64,000 nt of DNA. Origin: Mactromeris polynyma. Taxonomy: Eukaryota; Mollusca; Bivalvia; Venerida; Mactridae. The stretch covers positions 1,302,001 to 1,366,000 of the forward strand of contig JASFXZ010000016.1 of assembly GCA_032209605.1 (NCBI GenBank), given 5' to 3'. The notes under the pieces are model-generated. The model did no database searches. It had not been told where the DNA came from and worked only from the letters and a program-made list of their open reading frames with translations. Positions 11,601 to 21,059 of this stretch are shown piece by piece; the first letter of the stretch is position 1; the number at the start of each line of letters is the position of its first letter. The position numbers and the translations under genes are program-made.

Positions 11601-14600
11601 TCGGCACAACATTTTTATAACCATTTAATAACAACCTGCTCCAGAATTCGCAGTAAAGAAGTAACGATATATTTTAGTACTACTAATCCAACTATAACTT
11701 TACAAATGTACATTATCAAAAATGCTACGGGCATTATTAAATAGTGATTTTAATCAAGCAGTACCCAGCATCGCAAGAGGAGTTATGATCTTAGCAATTC
11801 AGAAATTAAAGCTTACTCTTCTAAGTCGGAGTCAGGGGCTCGAGTGTGCGAAGTTGGTAACCATGCTAACCGAGTGTTGATTATTATTTATGAGATTTGT
11901 ATGTTAATTGAGATTTGAGTTCAGTATTGAGTATCACACTTTCGGCTACATTGTATGTACTGTCCTCCTTTTCATACATCATAAATGGAATTTTGACATA
12001 AGGTTCTATTATTTGCAATTTCATGTTCCAACTGGATTGATAAAAAGCATTTTAATCAATTTATTTGTGTTACGTAAATAAGTGTAAAAGAAAAAAACGA
12101 GATACTGTGAGAAGAAATGTAAAATGTTATCTTGATTAAATAGTCATTGTTGTTATACGTACGCGGCCACGTCTCAACCAACCAAATTTCATCAACGTTG
12201 ATCCCCATGGCTGAAGATAATTCCGTCATGTAGTGTTGTATGGCATAGTCGAGTCCATGTTCAGCAAATTCATCGTACGCTAATGCCAGTGTAATTGAGA
12301 CTGAAAACGAAACATGAATTGAAAATGGATCTGTCATTTCGTGGTGAATAAAAAAATATGAAGATAAGAAATGACAATATACTACTTTTACGGAGTCAAA
12401 AAAGACATCGTGAATAGCCTAATGACAGAGTTACTTGAATAATTAGGGCGAAATGCCATGGATTGGAGTGAAGGGTTCGAACTGACAACCGTATATTGTT
12501 TAAAATCATCTTTTTAGGAACACGAAAAATCGGTCAATAGTCACATAACATATCAATGAATCAATTTATATATAGGCTACTCGCTATTGCATTTGTCCAA
12601 ATGTATGCAACAGACGCAGTGTAGGCATAATTCAATCATAATTTAATGTATAATAAAATGCAGTTTATTTCATACATTTAAACTAGAGAACGCGAAGAAA
12701 ACAGTGAGTGTTTGAATTCGCAGCACAGCCAATTCAGAGAAAACGCTTCTGGTCACATACACTCATGCAGGTATGCACTCTGGTAGACAGATGGGCGGGC
12801 GGGCGATTAGGCACTCGGGCAGGAAGGAGAGCGGGCGGGCGATTAGGCACTCGGGCAGGAAGGTGAGCGGGCGGGCGATGAGGCACTCGGGCAGGAAGGT
12901 AAGCGGGCGGGCGATGAGACAGGCAGGCAGCCATGTACTCACGCACACATGCACGTCCCCAGTATATTTTCTTTTCGTGGTGTTCAGTGATATGTATATT
13001 AAAGAACCATTTTATTCTAACACAGCTAGGATCGTTTATTGCGATATATAGTCCTGGCAGACGTACCTTCGACACGACGACATTGCCCATAGTCGACACA
13101 ATTCATTGCTCCATTCTCCTTGCACACATACTGTGACATAATATTACATGACAATTAGTATACATATTTTGAGATAAGTAATTTAAAATGGTATTTAATT
13201 AAAAAATAGATTCTAGAATAACGGTTCAAAGTAATTATGATGTTTTTGTTGAGATGCGTCTTTTATCTGTAAGCTTCATGACGTTTGAACTGTTGCCGCG
13301 TTAAAATATTTTTTTTCCAAATAATTTCCTTGATTATCTCTTAAACTTATACAAGTTGTGTTCGTACTTTGCATTATAGAATATATTATTTAAGACATAC
13401 TATTCGTTGTGAATGTAACGAAGGGTGTATATACAACTAGTCTATCTGCATATAACAATAAGAAGTAGAATATATATGTGTTGGTTCCACCATTCGATAT
13501 GAGGTTTCAATGTTTATACATAAATCACTATTCGTTGTGAATGTAACGAAGGGTGTATATACAACTAGTCTATCTGCATATAACAATAAGAAGTAGAATA
13601 TATATGTGTTGGTTCCACCATTCGATATGAGGTTTCAATGTTTATACATAAATCATATTGAAACACATTTAGTTAACTTACGTCTCGCCCACCACATTCA
13701 GCTAAAAATAAAACAAATTAGTATTTATATGCTTTGCTCATCAAAGTTGAAAATACACTACTAACATATTTTTTTAATTTGCCATAGTATAAACGGTATA
13801 ATTATATACGTCATATTGTATACGATGTATTGAAAGGAGCTAACTGTTAGAACGCGTCTGACAAATTGTAATACAAAGTTGTAAGAAGACCACACCTTAA
13901 AAGGATACATCGAAATGTGAAAAGGAAACTTAATCTACATTTATATTCAGTGGCAGATTTACATTCACTCAGCGATGTGCTGAAGGGTGAAGAAATACAA
14001 AACCTGAAAATATAACTCTTTACATTATGCAAGGGCTACCTTTGCTAAATACACGATTTACCGTAACCTCATTATTAAATTACAAGTTATTACAGATTTA
14101 ACCTCAATTTTATCATTTATTTTTCTATTAAAAAACTTACCTAAGGGTTCCTTGCATTCCTGGTATCCATGGTTAGTCCACTTCATAACCTGAATGAGCC
14201 ACATGTTCCATTATATGTGTAATTTCAAACAATATAAGGGGACCGATGTCGAGTTTCAAAACCAGGTAAAATACTCGCAAGCAAGTGTGTACTGGAACCG
14301 AACAGCCAAGAGCGGTCAAGTTAAACCTCATGCTAAATGATTGTCCCACTTTGGTGTTACGGTTGTGATCACAATATGTTAATATTACATGTATTACTTT
14401 ATCTTATATTTATATAATATAATATTACTAATGGATCAATCCGCATGAATACAATTCAGTTATGTCAACACCAGTTGCCACGTGTACAGAAAAAACAAAG
14501 CATTTTGTTTACACCTTAGACATGGTTTGGCGAATGTCATATCGTATGTGATATAATGTGAAGAAGTAAAGGCCACATTCACAAATCAGAATTTTCCTAA

Positions 14601-17600
14601 GATAGAAATAGGGAAAGGGCGGGGGCACACAGAGGAAGGGACACAAACGCAACGAACGGAAAGAGAGGCACTTGCATGGATTGGTCCCAAAACAATACCA
14701 AACTGATGAGGACAAGAAAACCAAACACTTCAACATTAACACATGAAGATGGAACGATGCAGTAGTACAAGACAGAGCAACGAGAATCTCAAGGCAATAC
14801 AAGGGCTTACAAACATGGAACTGTCAGTAAAATTACTAGGGGCTAAAACCGGTTTACAGGCATGCCAACATTGCCCCTCATCGTAGTACATGTATTACTG
14901 CAATTTTAATATGTACAAACATTTAATGACTGATAGGGTATGTAGAAACGACAACTACTTGTTCGTCAGAAATTCTTAATTGCTCCGAGAGAAATTTGAT
15001 GAATCAAACTTGGAGATAACACATAATTGTAATCTTCTGAAATTCGACCGCTCGACAAGGTAAAAACGGGAAATAGCCACATGTCTATAATATCGATAAA
15101 TCAAAAAGGATGAGACAATGGTGTATTATTGCGAAGTAATATTTTGAATACGCCTCATTGCTTCGGAATTACATGTAATCGAGTTTTCCTTCACTATATT
15201 GTAGAACCCTTTGTGTTTTAACATATGTCAGGACCACGTCGTACACAGTGCTCTTAGATTGACCGCGAACAGGTCTATGCATTTCAGGACTGACCCATCA
15301 CAATTAGGTAAGACAATTCATTCTAGCGTAAAGCTTTAACCGCTGTTGGTATTCTTTTCTATCAAAACAGAACCGCGGATTTGTTCCGTCAATCTTTCGG
15401 ACAAACACTAACATTTCAATACACTTACTTCGAATTGCAATGTCCGGGTAATATATTCATACGTTCGAGGTCAATAAAACCACGCTATACTGAAGATGAA
15501 AATTGATCATTCCAACACACTCATGCAAAATAGTTTGTAGTCGTTCCATGGTTTACTAACCTCGTTTTATCTTATATTTTCACAAAATTAGGATAAAATT
15601 CAAACGCATTTGTAAGCAATGTGCTATAAAAACATTTTTTTTAATTGCACGAAAATTGCCACCTTTGACCACAAATATGCTAATAAAGTTATGTTGGCAA
15701 ACAGCATATGCAGGTCTCATGTGTGAGCTCTTGTAAACTTATTAAAACGCCAACAAACCTGATTCGTCGAACATGTCGGTGCGTCAGGACATGGGCCTTT
15801 TGACGGGTTCTCATTCACACACATTCCCGATTGCATGCAGAATACCTGAATGTATATATTAACAATTTATACAATATCATATAAAATACAATGGTCTTAT
15901 CTTAATTTCAAACGCACAACATATCACAACGTTAGAATTATTTTAATACAAACCGCAAACGCACATCACATCACAACGTTAGAATTATCTTAATACAAAC
16001 CGCAAACAAATGCGATATACGTTGTCCATAATTGAATTGCTAAAGCTGTTAATTGCTGTGTGTTTCTTATTCCTATTTATGCTTATAGATGTATGTTAAG
16101 TTCCCCTTCCCAATGTGCAGTTCTTTTACTTGATTTAATATTCATGTTCTTTTCTTCCCTTTTCGGTCTATTTTTACTGACTTTCTTGGCATGGTCAGTG
16201 ATGTATTCCATGCTTTATACTTCCCCTTGTTGTCCGCCTAAATTGTTCTTAGTTGTTTTATGATCGGCCAGACCATTCCTTTCACCCCTATTGTCATGCA
16301 TTTCTACCCTTGCACCTCCTCAGTGCCTAATGTTTTGTAGACAATTGTTTTTTACGGGGTATGTGTGGGGAGGCATTGTCTTGTGTATATGGCTTACCCG
16401 TAACAACTTAAAACTCCCTTACTAAGCTGAACTTCAAATAATTAGTCCCAGAGTAATACGACGATTTAGTAAATCATAAAATATAAATAGATTGTACGTA
16501 TGAACAAACTCAGTAAAGACTTGCTGAATTAATTACCCGGTGAAATGAAAACAAAACTTAACTTGCATTGGAGCGCTTGTGTTGGAGATGGATGTCATTC
16601 CCAACGGTATTACAGTTATGTACAATGGTCAGTTAACCACATGACCTAACCACTTTTTCTTGGTTACCATTGGCAACCAGTACGTACCTGTTATATCGCC
16701 AGCAAATGACAACTGTCGATCACAAACAGAAAGTGGAGAACAAATGTATTGATGACATTATTTTCAGTCTAATTGTCACGATGAACAATACTATTAATAA
16801 ATATATATATATTATTCAGGAAGTTCAAAGTACGTTAAAACGAGCGATTAAAAACGTCGAAGCGGTGCATGAATGAACAAACTGTGGTTTCAGAACTTGG
16901 ACTCCATTGCTTTCTGAAGCTAAGCCACAAAACATATGAATGCTATTATACTCCATGGAATTGATTGCAACTTTGTTCTAATAATTAATTTATTTAAAGT
17001 GGTTTTTTTTTCAAGTACAAATCTCTCAATACGGCCTCAAACACTAAATTAAGGTAAGGTGCTGATATTGTGTTGTAATTATACGTATTAAAACATGTGT
17101 TTACAATGTTAAACTTGGGATCGTTCTATTTTTTGATCTGTTATATCTCTCAGTCGTATACTTAACACCGTCCGGTTAACATATATCATGTATTATTGAT
17201 CAATTATGAATGACAATTATTTACCATATATGTTAGTTTGAGACCTATAGGTATTTTTACCAATCGGGGTAAATCGATTTTTACCTGTGCTTTGTTCACA
17301 GTACTTTATGTATAGACTTGCGCATGAAAATATCACTTGGCCACAAGTCAATCTATATAAAGATGAATAACGCCCATTTAAAAGACGTGCCATTTAAATA
17401 GATAATGTTTATCTATTATGATTTATAACCCTGTGCGACATAATAAATGCTTACTCGTGGACTTATACAATTAACTGAAATCAATATAAGAACCGTGTGA
17501 CAGCTAGCTATTGTGTCACTACCAACGTACCTCGGTGTTCTACGCAATAGATATTATTCGCCAATATGCTGAACAATAGGAACTGTGGTACAGTGAGATT

Positions 17601-20600
17601 ATATTGTCATTTTTAATCACGACTTGATTGTAACCCACAGACACGTGGTAATATGATGCGACCGATATTAAACAATCAGTTCATTATTTGACGAGTCCCG
17701 GATCGGTAAAAATCTATGACATTACCTATTTTGTAAAACTCGAACGTCGCAATTGTAAATATAAGCTTTTAATGGGCCAAGTACGATTGCACAACGTCTA
17801 GATAATGCGTATGTATACGAATAGGCACCGCTTACATGTTAAGAAGCGTAAAGGTTACAAAGTATGCCATCAGTTGCATACATTTTCCTAAATATGTTCT
17901 AAATTTCTGCCGGCTACGCAGTAACGAATGCAGCGATTATGAGTTAGCTGTAAGGATCCTTTAAATACCTTTGAAGCGTGAACAATTACCAATACATGCT
18001 TACATATTGTATGGCTACATGTGTGCATAAATATGACATGTATATTACATTTCAGTGTTGTATTATTTCAATACAGGCCAGTCGTTTTCCTTGCTTTTCA
18101 TACTTGCCCTTAAATATGTACCACACGATTGTTCTTGGAATACCTTGCATGAAAAGCTTAACTCAGCACCTGTGCGTTATTTTTTTGAAATTATCTTTTC
18201 TTTCTATTTTAACTTTTGATAATGCTGCAAATCTATTTAGTTCACTTTATAGAACATTCGTTGAGTTGCCATGATCTGATTATCTAATTTAAAAGCAATA
18301 ACAAAGCATATTCAGCAAACAACGTTAAAGCTTAGGTCACGATGGAACCACGACAGCAATTTGCAGGTTCACGACGAAAATGTGGGAAATGTCGTGACTT
18401 GTCTTGCGATGTTGTTCGACAGTTGTAGGAAAAAAAGGGTGTCTTCTGACGAAAAATATGTCGTGGCTTGAAATTCGGACTACCCTATTTTGTGCCACGT
18501 CAGATTCATCGACGTTTTGTCTTAAGCCTATGTCACAATGTAACCACGACAGGAATATGCAGATTCACGACAACAAATTGGAGGATTTCGTGGCTTTTCT
18601 TGCGATGTTGCACGACATATATCGTACGACAAAAGTATCGTGGGTTTCATTGTGACCGAGACTTAACAGAGAACAAGTTGTCTCTCCGAGCGCATTACTT
18701 TGCTGTAGAAATTGCGAGTTGCCCTTTCCATAAAGTCATAAAGTTTACCATAATTATCCCGTGTATAGCATTAAAGCATCATGTATAGGAATCGTTAATC
18801 GTCATAAGTTAAGAATTATAAATATTAAGCACTGAGCCACTGTGCTAGGGTTACTCGTCAATAATATATTTTCAATGGCCATGAAATATAATTTAATTGG
18901 TTGTAAGAAATTTGTTTTTAAACAGTTATTATGCGCTAGTTGTTTTAAACGTATTTCTGTGTAATCCGTAATGCATTATAATGTTTCCCATAATCCCCAT
19001 ACATATGTTTCCGGTATTAGACGCATAGATTCTCTCTCCAATCGTTACTCATACTATATCATAATGAATTTACAATTTTAAAGTCATGATATGATTTAAG
19101 TTGAACTAGGACGTCACAGCTAGGAACCGCATTGGAAATGTGTTCATTTTTGCTTTCGGGAACATTATATCTAATAGAAAACCTTGTTTTTATCTTGAGG
19201 ACACAATTATGTTGTTTTATTTTATTTAATACATTTACTTTCTTCTTTAGACGGATTATCAGTCAGGATCTCTTGCATAAACAGCATTTAGTAAGATCTA
19301 TCGATTTACGTAAATATATACAGTAAAACCCCACTTAAAAACCACCTAAAAAATAAGACCACCTCAATAGTAAGAACACAAGTTTAAGTCCATTTTCACT
19401 GTTTTTGCTCTTTATTCAACCTCAAAATTAATACCACCTCAATATTAAGACCAGTTTTCAACGGCCACAAGGGTGGTCTTGTTATCGAGGTTTCACTATA
19501 CAGTAGTATGAATTGAAATAATTGATACATTATTAATAATGTTAGTTACAGTCAAACATTATGGATGTAGCAGATAATCGCCAGAACAAAATCCCTAATG
19601 ATAAGTTTGCCTATGATGACAGTTGCTGCCAAAAACATCATTTGTAGGGCACAAACAAAACTTGCCTATAGACGCATTTTGATTATAAATGCGCAAATGT
19701 GCATTTACCAAAATTGTATTGAATACTTAAAATATAAATCGGGGTTGTTGCTATGAATAACAGATATACAAGTTTTTTCATACCAAATTATATTGTTTGG
19801 AAACTCAATTGCATTTCCTTGGATACTTGTACAGACGGACCTCGTCAGTTCGACAACCTTTAATACGAATACTTGGTATAGTCCGAAATAAAAACCAGGT
19901 CCCGATGTATTTTCTTAGGCAAGTCAAATAGAAATGGATTATTCGTAACTATGTATTATTCGAAATAGAATTTCGGACCCTATGATATTGAATGAACGAG
20001 GTCCGACTGTATCTAATAAATAGTGTAATCAGTAAGACTTACAGTTCCTGGGGGACATGTTGTTCCTCCAGTAGGTTCTTCCATCCCTGTGTTTTGGTTT
20101 GCGAAAGAGTTCGACATTGCTGTCGCCGTTGATATAAGAAGCAATACTGCAAAAATAATATCGATTGGTAAACCGAAAATAGTGTATCTGCATATGAATG
20201 AGGTATCACATAGACTAGTTTCACTTATGTCTTAAAATATTCCTCTCATTCGATAGGGTTTCGCGTTAAACAGTTTATCCTTTATTCAATGATATTATTT
20301 ACGCTGCATCTGATATATATGAGTATGTATAACCACTCAAGGAATATACAAGTTTCATGCTGCTTAAATCTAGACGAATTTGAAACAAATTTGAATTCAG
20401 CTTATATAATATACAATGTTAAACAATATAGTTCTTAGCATGAAACATAGGCAATGTCCGGTTATAGTCCCACCTGATGTTAAAATTCCTTGCGCCTCAG
20501 TTCCTTAATATGTGTACCGTTTGACCTCCTTTAGTACCTTATGTTTTGTGGATTGTTGTTTTTTCCGGCGATCTGCGTGGGGAGGCATTGTCTTAATATG

Positions 20601-20972
20601 TATGTGGCTTTCCCTGTAGTTACGTATTCTCTCTCTTTTACGGAATGAAAACAATTGATTTCTTTTAAATGAGTATACATACATTCTTTAATTGTATCTA
20701 ATTTAATTCTAAATTAATTGTTTTCATCCCGTAAAACGCATTTCATTTTAACATCAGGTGGGACTATTACCGGACATTGCCGAAACATATTACAATGTTT
20801 AAAGCTAACGCAATACGATTACACTGCAGATGTTTGCAGAAGAACATTTTATAATATACATCATATCATAAACTATTTTGATTTCTACATAAATATACAA
20901 TATAGATATTCTTTATATACCTGTCCATGGTAGTAGAAGGACAGTCTTCAGTTTTAATTTAATCCTCTTCAT
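1094..20972 (-). CDS. Gene 1: secreted modular Cys-rich protein, unknown family, 23 exons
   Basis: I do not recognise the family. Exons in order of transcription: 20972-20921, 20146-20043, 15845-15759, 14189-14141, 13701-13682, 13130-13067, 12300-12163, 11587-11383, 11035-10977, 10712-10635, 10103-10040, 9445-9393, 8504-8427, 8038-7975, 6867-6812, 5915-5838, 5445-5382, 5059-4907, 4447-4289, 3830-3799, 2995-2929, 2605-2459, 1245-1094. All have AG/GT borders and matching phases except the join 12163/11587. The product is about 674 residues: an N-terminal signal peptide, then repeated Cys-rich linkers (exons named D, C and B here) alternating with an unknown domain of about 100 residues encoded by two exons (alpha, beta and gamma copies). 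No transmembrane segment is seen, so an extracellular protein is expected. The start is the first ATG before a hydrophobic leader, and the stop is TGA at 1096-1094. What is seen: frames, phases and internal homology. What is inferred: secretion and the skipping of two truncated exons. Confidence 0.82.
2929..3830 (-). CDS. Gene 1 exons 20-21: last Cys-rich linker, 32-bp microexon plus B-type exon
   Basis: Exon 20 is a 32-bp microexon (3830-3799) with a good polypyrimidine acceptor and donor GTT|GTACGT, encoding VTEGCPYNQV. It takes the phase-1 end of exon 19 to phase 0. Exon 21 (2995-2929) encodes NCFDEEYDDFQCIEEDVCMF, a B-type module with the same Cys spacing as exons 6, 11, 14 and 17, and ends in phase 1. 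The linker lacks a C-type exon and is therefore shorter than the others. Confidence 0.72.
4289..5059 (-). CDS. Gene 1 exons 18-19: beta copy of the unknown domain, complete
   Basis: Exon 18 (5059-4907, 153 bp) encodes VIIFFEFDFWQLVGGYSYVD, then a Lys/Glu-rich helix and a segment ending FWDVALWS. Exon 19 (4447-4289, 159 bp) encodes HNKTGFYCKAFGDLLANINE... and finishes with LLIDWDASYAW. Both exons are phase 1-1. N-glycosylation sequons are visible (NKT, NES, NNS). This is the best reference copy of the domain. I cannot match it to a named family; SEA-like or ferredoxin-like folds are possibilities suggested only by the strand-helix alternation. Confidence 0.75.
5007..6914. repeat. Copy 1 of the duplicated gene-1 segment
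   Basis: Near-identical to 7601-9493, including intronic positions. A 4-bp difference near 5680 versus 8271, small indels near 6300 versus 8892 and a 3-bp coding deletion in exon D separate the copies. The homology starts within exon 18, which is complete only here. Confidence 0.85.
5382..6867 (-). CDS. Gene 1 exons 15-17: duplicated D-C-B cassette, copy 1
   Basis: Exons 6867-6812 (GGDDGHEDSEGITCTSDE), 5915-5838 (VFCFETRQCVKTDGSC..., ending ECPWPTK) and 5445-5382 (KCHLNGRLECIDEWTVCEYA) form one Cys-rich linker that runs straight into a complete domain (exons 18-19). Exon 15 starts in phase 1 and exon 17 ends in phase 1. The acidic D exon (two Asp, two Glu, His) could bind a cation, but that is speculation. 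Confidence 0.78.
7205..7600 (+). repeat. Dispersed bivalve-type repeat, about three monomers
   Basis: Three diverged units of about 130-170 bp share the order gg-c-gga-(t/g)caa-ttttga, 'cataacttgaacaatc', 'ggaccacnnnn', 'caatatcaaa' and 'ggacaagaagatttt'. The last monomer (7432-7600) abuts the truncated exon and is duplicated at 9496-9664. I recall such sequence as a common dispersed repeat in bivalves, but family membership was not searched. Confidence 0.5.
7601..7653 (-). pseudogene. Truncated domain exon (5' part of exon 18) in duplicate copy 2
   Basis: From its acceptor (7654-7657) the sequence reads VIIFFDFDLWQLVGGYSY like exon 18. At 7601 the homology stops and unrelated repeat sequence begins, with an in-frame stop at TGA about 25 bases further on. 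No convincing donor follows. It is probably skipped (flanking exons 14 and 15 join in phase 1), or if used it would end the protein early. Confidence 0.7.
7975..9445 (-). CDS. Gene 1 exons 12-14: duplicated D-C-B cassette, copy 2
   Basis: Exons 9445-9393 (D), 8504-8427 (C) and 8038-7975 (B) are near-identical to exons 15-17. D lacks one GAC codon relative to copy 1 (an in-frame 3-bp difference, GGDG instead of GGDDG). B has a Glu-to-Gly change (CIDGWTVC instead of CIDEWTVC). All splice sites are intact, with donors GAG|GTTTGT, AAG|GTAAAT and GAAG|GTAGTA. Coding use of this copy is likely because phase is conserved, but it requires skipping the truncated domain exons on both sides. Confidence 0.65.
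9665..9717 (-). pseudogene. Truncated domain exon in the second duplicate
   Basis: Apparently the same truncated sequence as at 7601-7653, with the identical breakpoint and the same downstream repeat, exactly 2064 bp away. It lies between exons 11 and 12, whose phases are compatible if it is skipped. Confidence 0.7.
10040..11035 (-). CDS. Gene 1 exons 9-11: second Cys-rich linker (older D-C-B cassette)
   Basis: Exon 9 (11035-10977) encodes PDVCPNGMCDNGQFCRPDE and is joined in phase 1 to the perfect donor of exon 8 (CCAG|GTAAGT). Exon 10 (10712-10635) is a C-type exon ending ELECHGSTK, and exon 11 (10103-10040) is a B-type exon (KCHLNGRLECIDEWTVCEYA). These are diverged relatives of the two near-identical cassettes at 5382-6867 and 7975-9445, so this is probably the ancestral copy. 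The cassette starts and ends in phase 1 and can therefore be repeated without breaking the frame. Confidence 0.75.
11383..12300 (-). CDS. Gene 1 exons 7-8: alpha copy of the unknown ~100-residue domain
   Basis: Exon 7 (12300-12163) encodes VSITLALAYDEFAEHGLDYA... and ends with W-L-V-E-T-W-P. Exon 8 (11587-11383) contains a hydrophobic stretch, then GWTVQIDWYLSW near its end. The latter aligns with YGTKLLIDWDASYAW in the beta copy (exon 19). The pattern is a hydrophobic strand, a Gly/Tyr segment, an amphipathic helix, a Trp-containing strand and, in the second exon, a final strand with ID-W/R-D. Exon 7 ends in phase 1 at a strong donor (CCGC|GTACGT), but exon 8, read from the only nearby AG (11589-11588), starts in phase 0. 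One base too many in the ggg run at 11585-11587, or an unseen microexon, would explain it. Confidence 0.7.
12793..12925. repeat. 36-bp GC-rich tandem repeat, about 3.7 copies
   Basis: Units start at 12805, 12841, 12877 and 12913 with 'gattaggcactcgggcagg' variants. It lies in gene-1 intron 6. Because 36 is a multiple of three, it leaves spurious open frames on both strands. Confidence 0.9.
13067..15845 (-). CDS. Gene 1 exons 3-6: first Cys-rich linker, including a 20-bp microexon
   Basis: Exon 3 (15845-15759, VFCMQSGMCVNENPSKG...) resembles exons 10, 13 and 16 (VFCFETRQCVKTDGSCKELE...). Both begin VFC after a phase-0 acceptor and have spaced Cys residues. Exon 4 (14189-14141) encodes VMKWTNHGYQECKEPL. 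Exon 5 is a 20-bp microexon (13701-13682, ECGGRD). Exon 6 (13130-13067, YVCKENGAMNCVDYGQCRR) is of the same type as exons 11, 14, 17 and 21 (x-C-x(5)-x-C-x-D/E-x(3)-x-C-x(2)-x-E). Phases run 0-0, 0-1, 1-0 and 0-1, joining cleanly to exon 7. Disulfide-stabilised extracellular linkers are inferred from the Cys content. Confidence 0.75.
13400..13655. repeat. 128-bp perfect tandem duplication
   Basis: The block starting 'ctattcgttgtgaatg' at 13400 is repeated at 13528 with no difference that I can see. It lies in the intron between exons 5 and 6 of gene 1. Confidence 0.9.
15914..16007. repeat. 47-bp tandem repeat, two copies
   Basis: 15914-15960 and 15961-16007 both contain 'atcacaacgttagaattat' and 'taatacaaaccgcaaac', with three or so differences. 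It is intronic (gene 1, intron 2). Confidence 0.8.
16200..16410 (+). repeat. Dispersed repeat containing 'gtggggaggcattgtctt'
   Basis: It contains 'tgatcggccagaccattc', 'cttgcacctcctcagtgcc' and 'gtggggaggcattgtctt'. Related copies lie at 20480-20640 (+), 45560-45745 (-) and 53325-53405 (+). The 45-kb copy matches over nearly the whole length in reverse orientation. It is non-coding as far as can be seen. Confidence 0.7.
18330..18660. repeat. Diverged tandem repeat rich in 'gtcgtg/cacgac'
   Basis: Two related blocks, about 18335-18530 and 18531-18655, share 'gtcacnatgnaaccacgaca', 'ttgcaggttcacgac', 'cttgcgatgttg' and 'cgacnaaaatatcgtggg'. A loosely related stretch lies at 50865-50985. Two overlapping plus-strand open frames here are products of the repeat. 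Confidence 0.5.
19321..19498. mobile_element. pogo-like MITE
   Basis: Flanked by TA on both sides. The 5' end is CAGTAAAACCCC and the 3' end is GAGGTTTCACTA, giving imperfect terminal inverted repeats of the same type as the element at 34484-34669. The interior 'accacctcaat..taagacca' is also shared. CAGT(n)AACCTC termini with a TA target site are typical of Tc1/mariner pogo-type MITEs. Confidence 0.65.
19832..20009. mobile_element. pogo-like MITE
   Basis: A TA dinucleotide flanks each end. The termini CAGACGGACCTCGT and ACGAGGTCCGACTG are inverted repeats with one mismatch over 14 bases. The element is 178 bp and non-coding, and lies about 35 bp downstream of exon 2 of gene 1 (transcript sense). 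Confidence 0.7.
20043..20972 (-). CDS. Gene 1 exons 1-2: signal peptide and Thr/Gly-rich N-terminus
   Basis: Exon 1 (20972-20921) encodes MKRIKLKLKTVLLLPWT and exon 2 (20146-20043) continues VLLLISTATA, giving a basic n-region, a hydrophobic core and a plausible cleavage after ATA (about residue 27). Exon 2 then encodes a short Ser/Asn/Thr/Gly-rich stretch ending CPPGT. The donor of exon 1 splits a codon (phase 1) and exon 2 completes it as Val. The intron between them (20147-20920) carries an inverted repeat (20452-20786). The intron after exon 2 is over 4 kb. Confidence 0.8.
20452..20786. mobile_element. Element with ~37-bp terminal inverted repeats
   Basis: The left arm 'ggcaatgtccggttatagtc' continues into 'ccacctgatgttaaaat'. 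The right arm is 'attttaacatcaggtgggac' followed by 'tattaccggacattgcc'. Inner arms 'ggaatgaaaacaattgattt' and 'aattgttttcatcc' are also inverted. The interior holds a copy of the 'gtggggaggcattgtctt' repeat. It lies in the first intron of gene 1. Confidence 0.65.
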
Positions 20973-21030
20973 TTTTTCCGCAACAGTCTCGTTAACTAGT
21001 TCACCACAAATAAGGCACAAAGTACAAGGT

Positions 21031-21040
21031 GTATAAATAC
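21031..21040 (-). promoter_or_regulatory. Possible TATA-like element of gene 1
   Basis: Read on the minus strand, GTATTTATAC lies about 60 bp before the ATG at 20972, allowing a transcription start near 21010 and a short 5' leader. The motif is weak and palindromic, so it could equally be chance. Confidence 0.25.
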
Positions 21041-21059
21041 ACGATATTGACACGTACCT

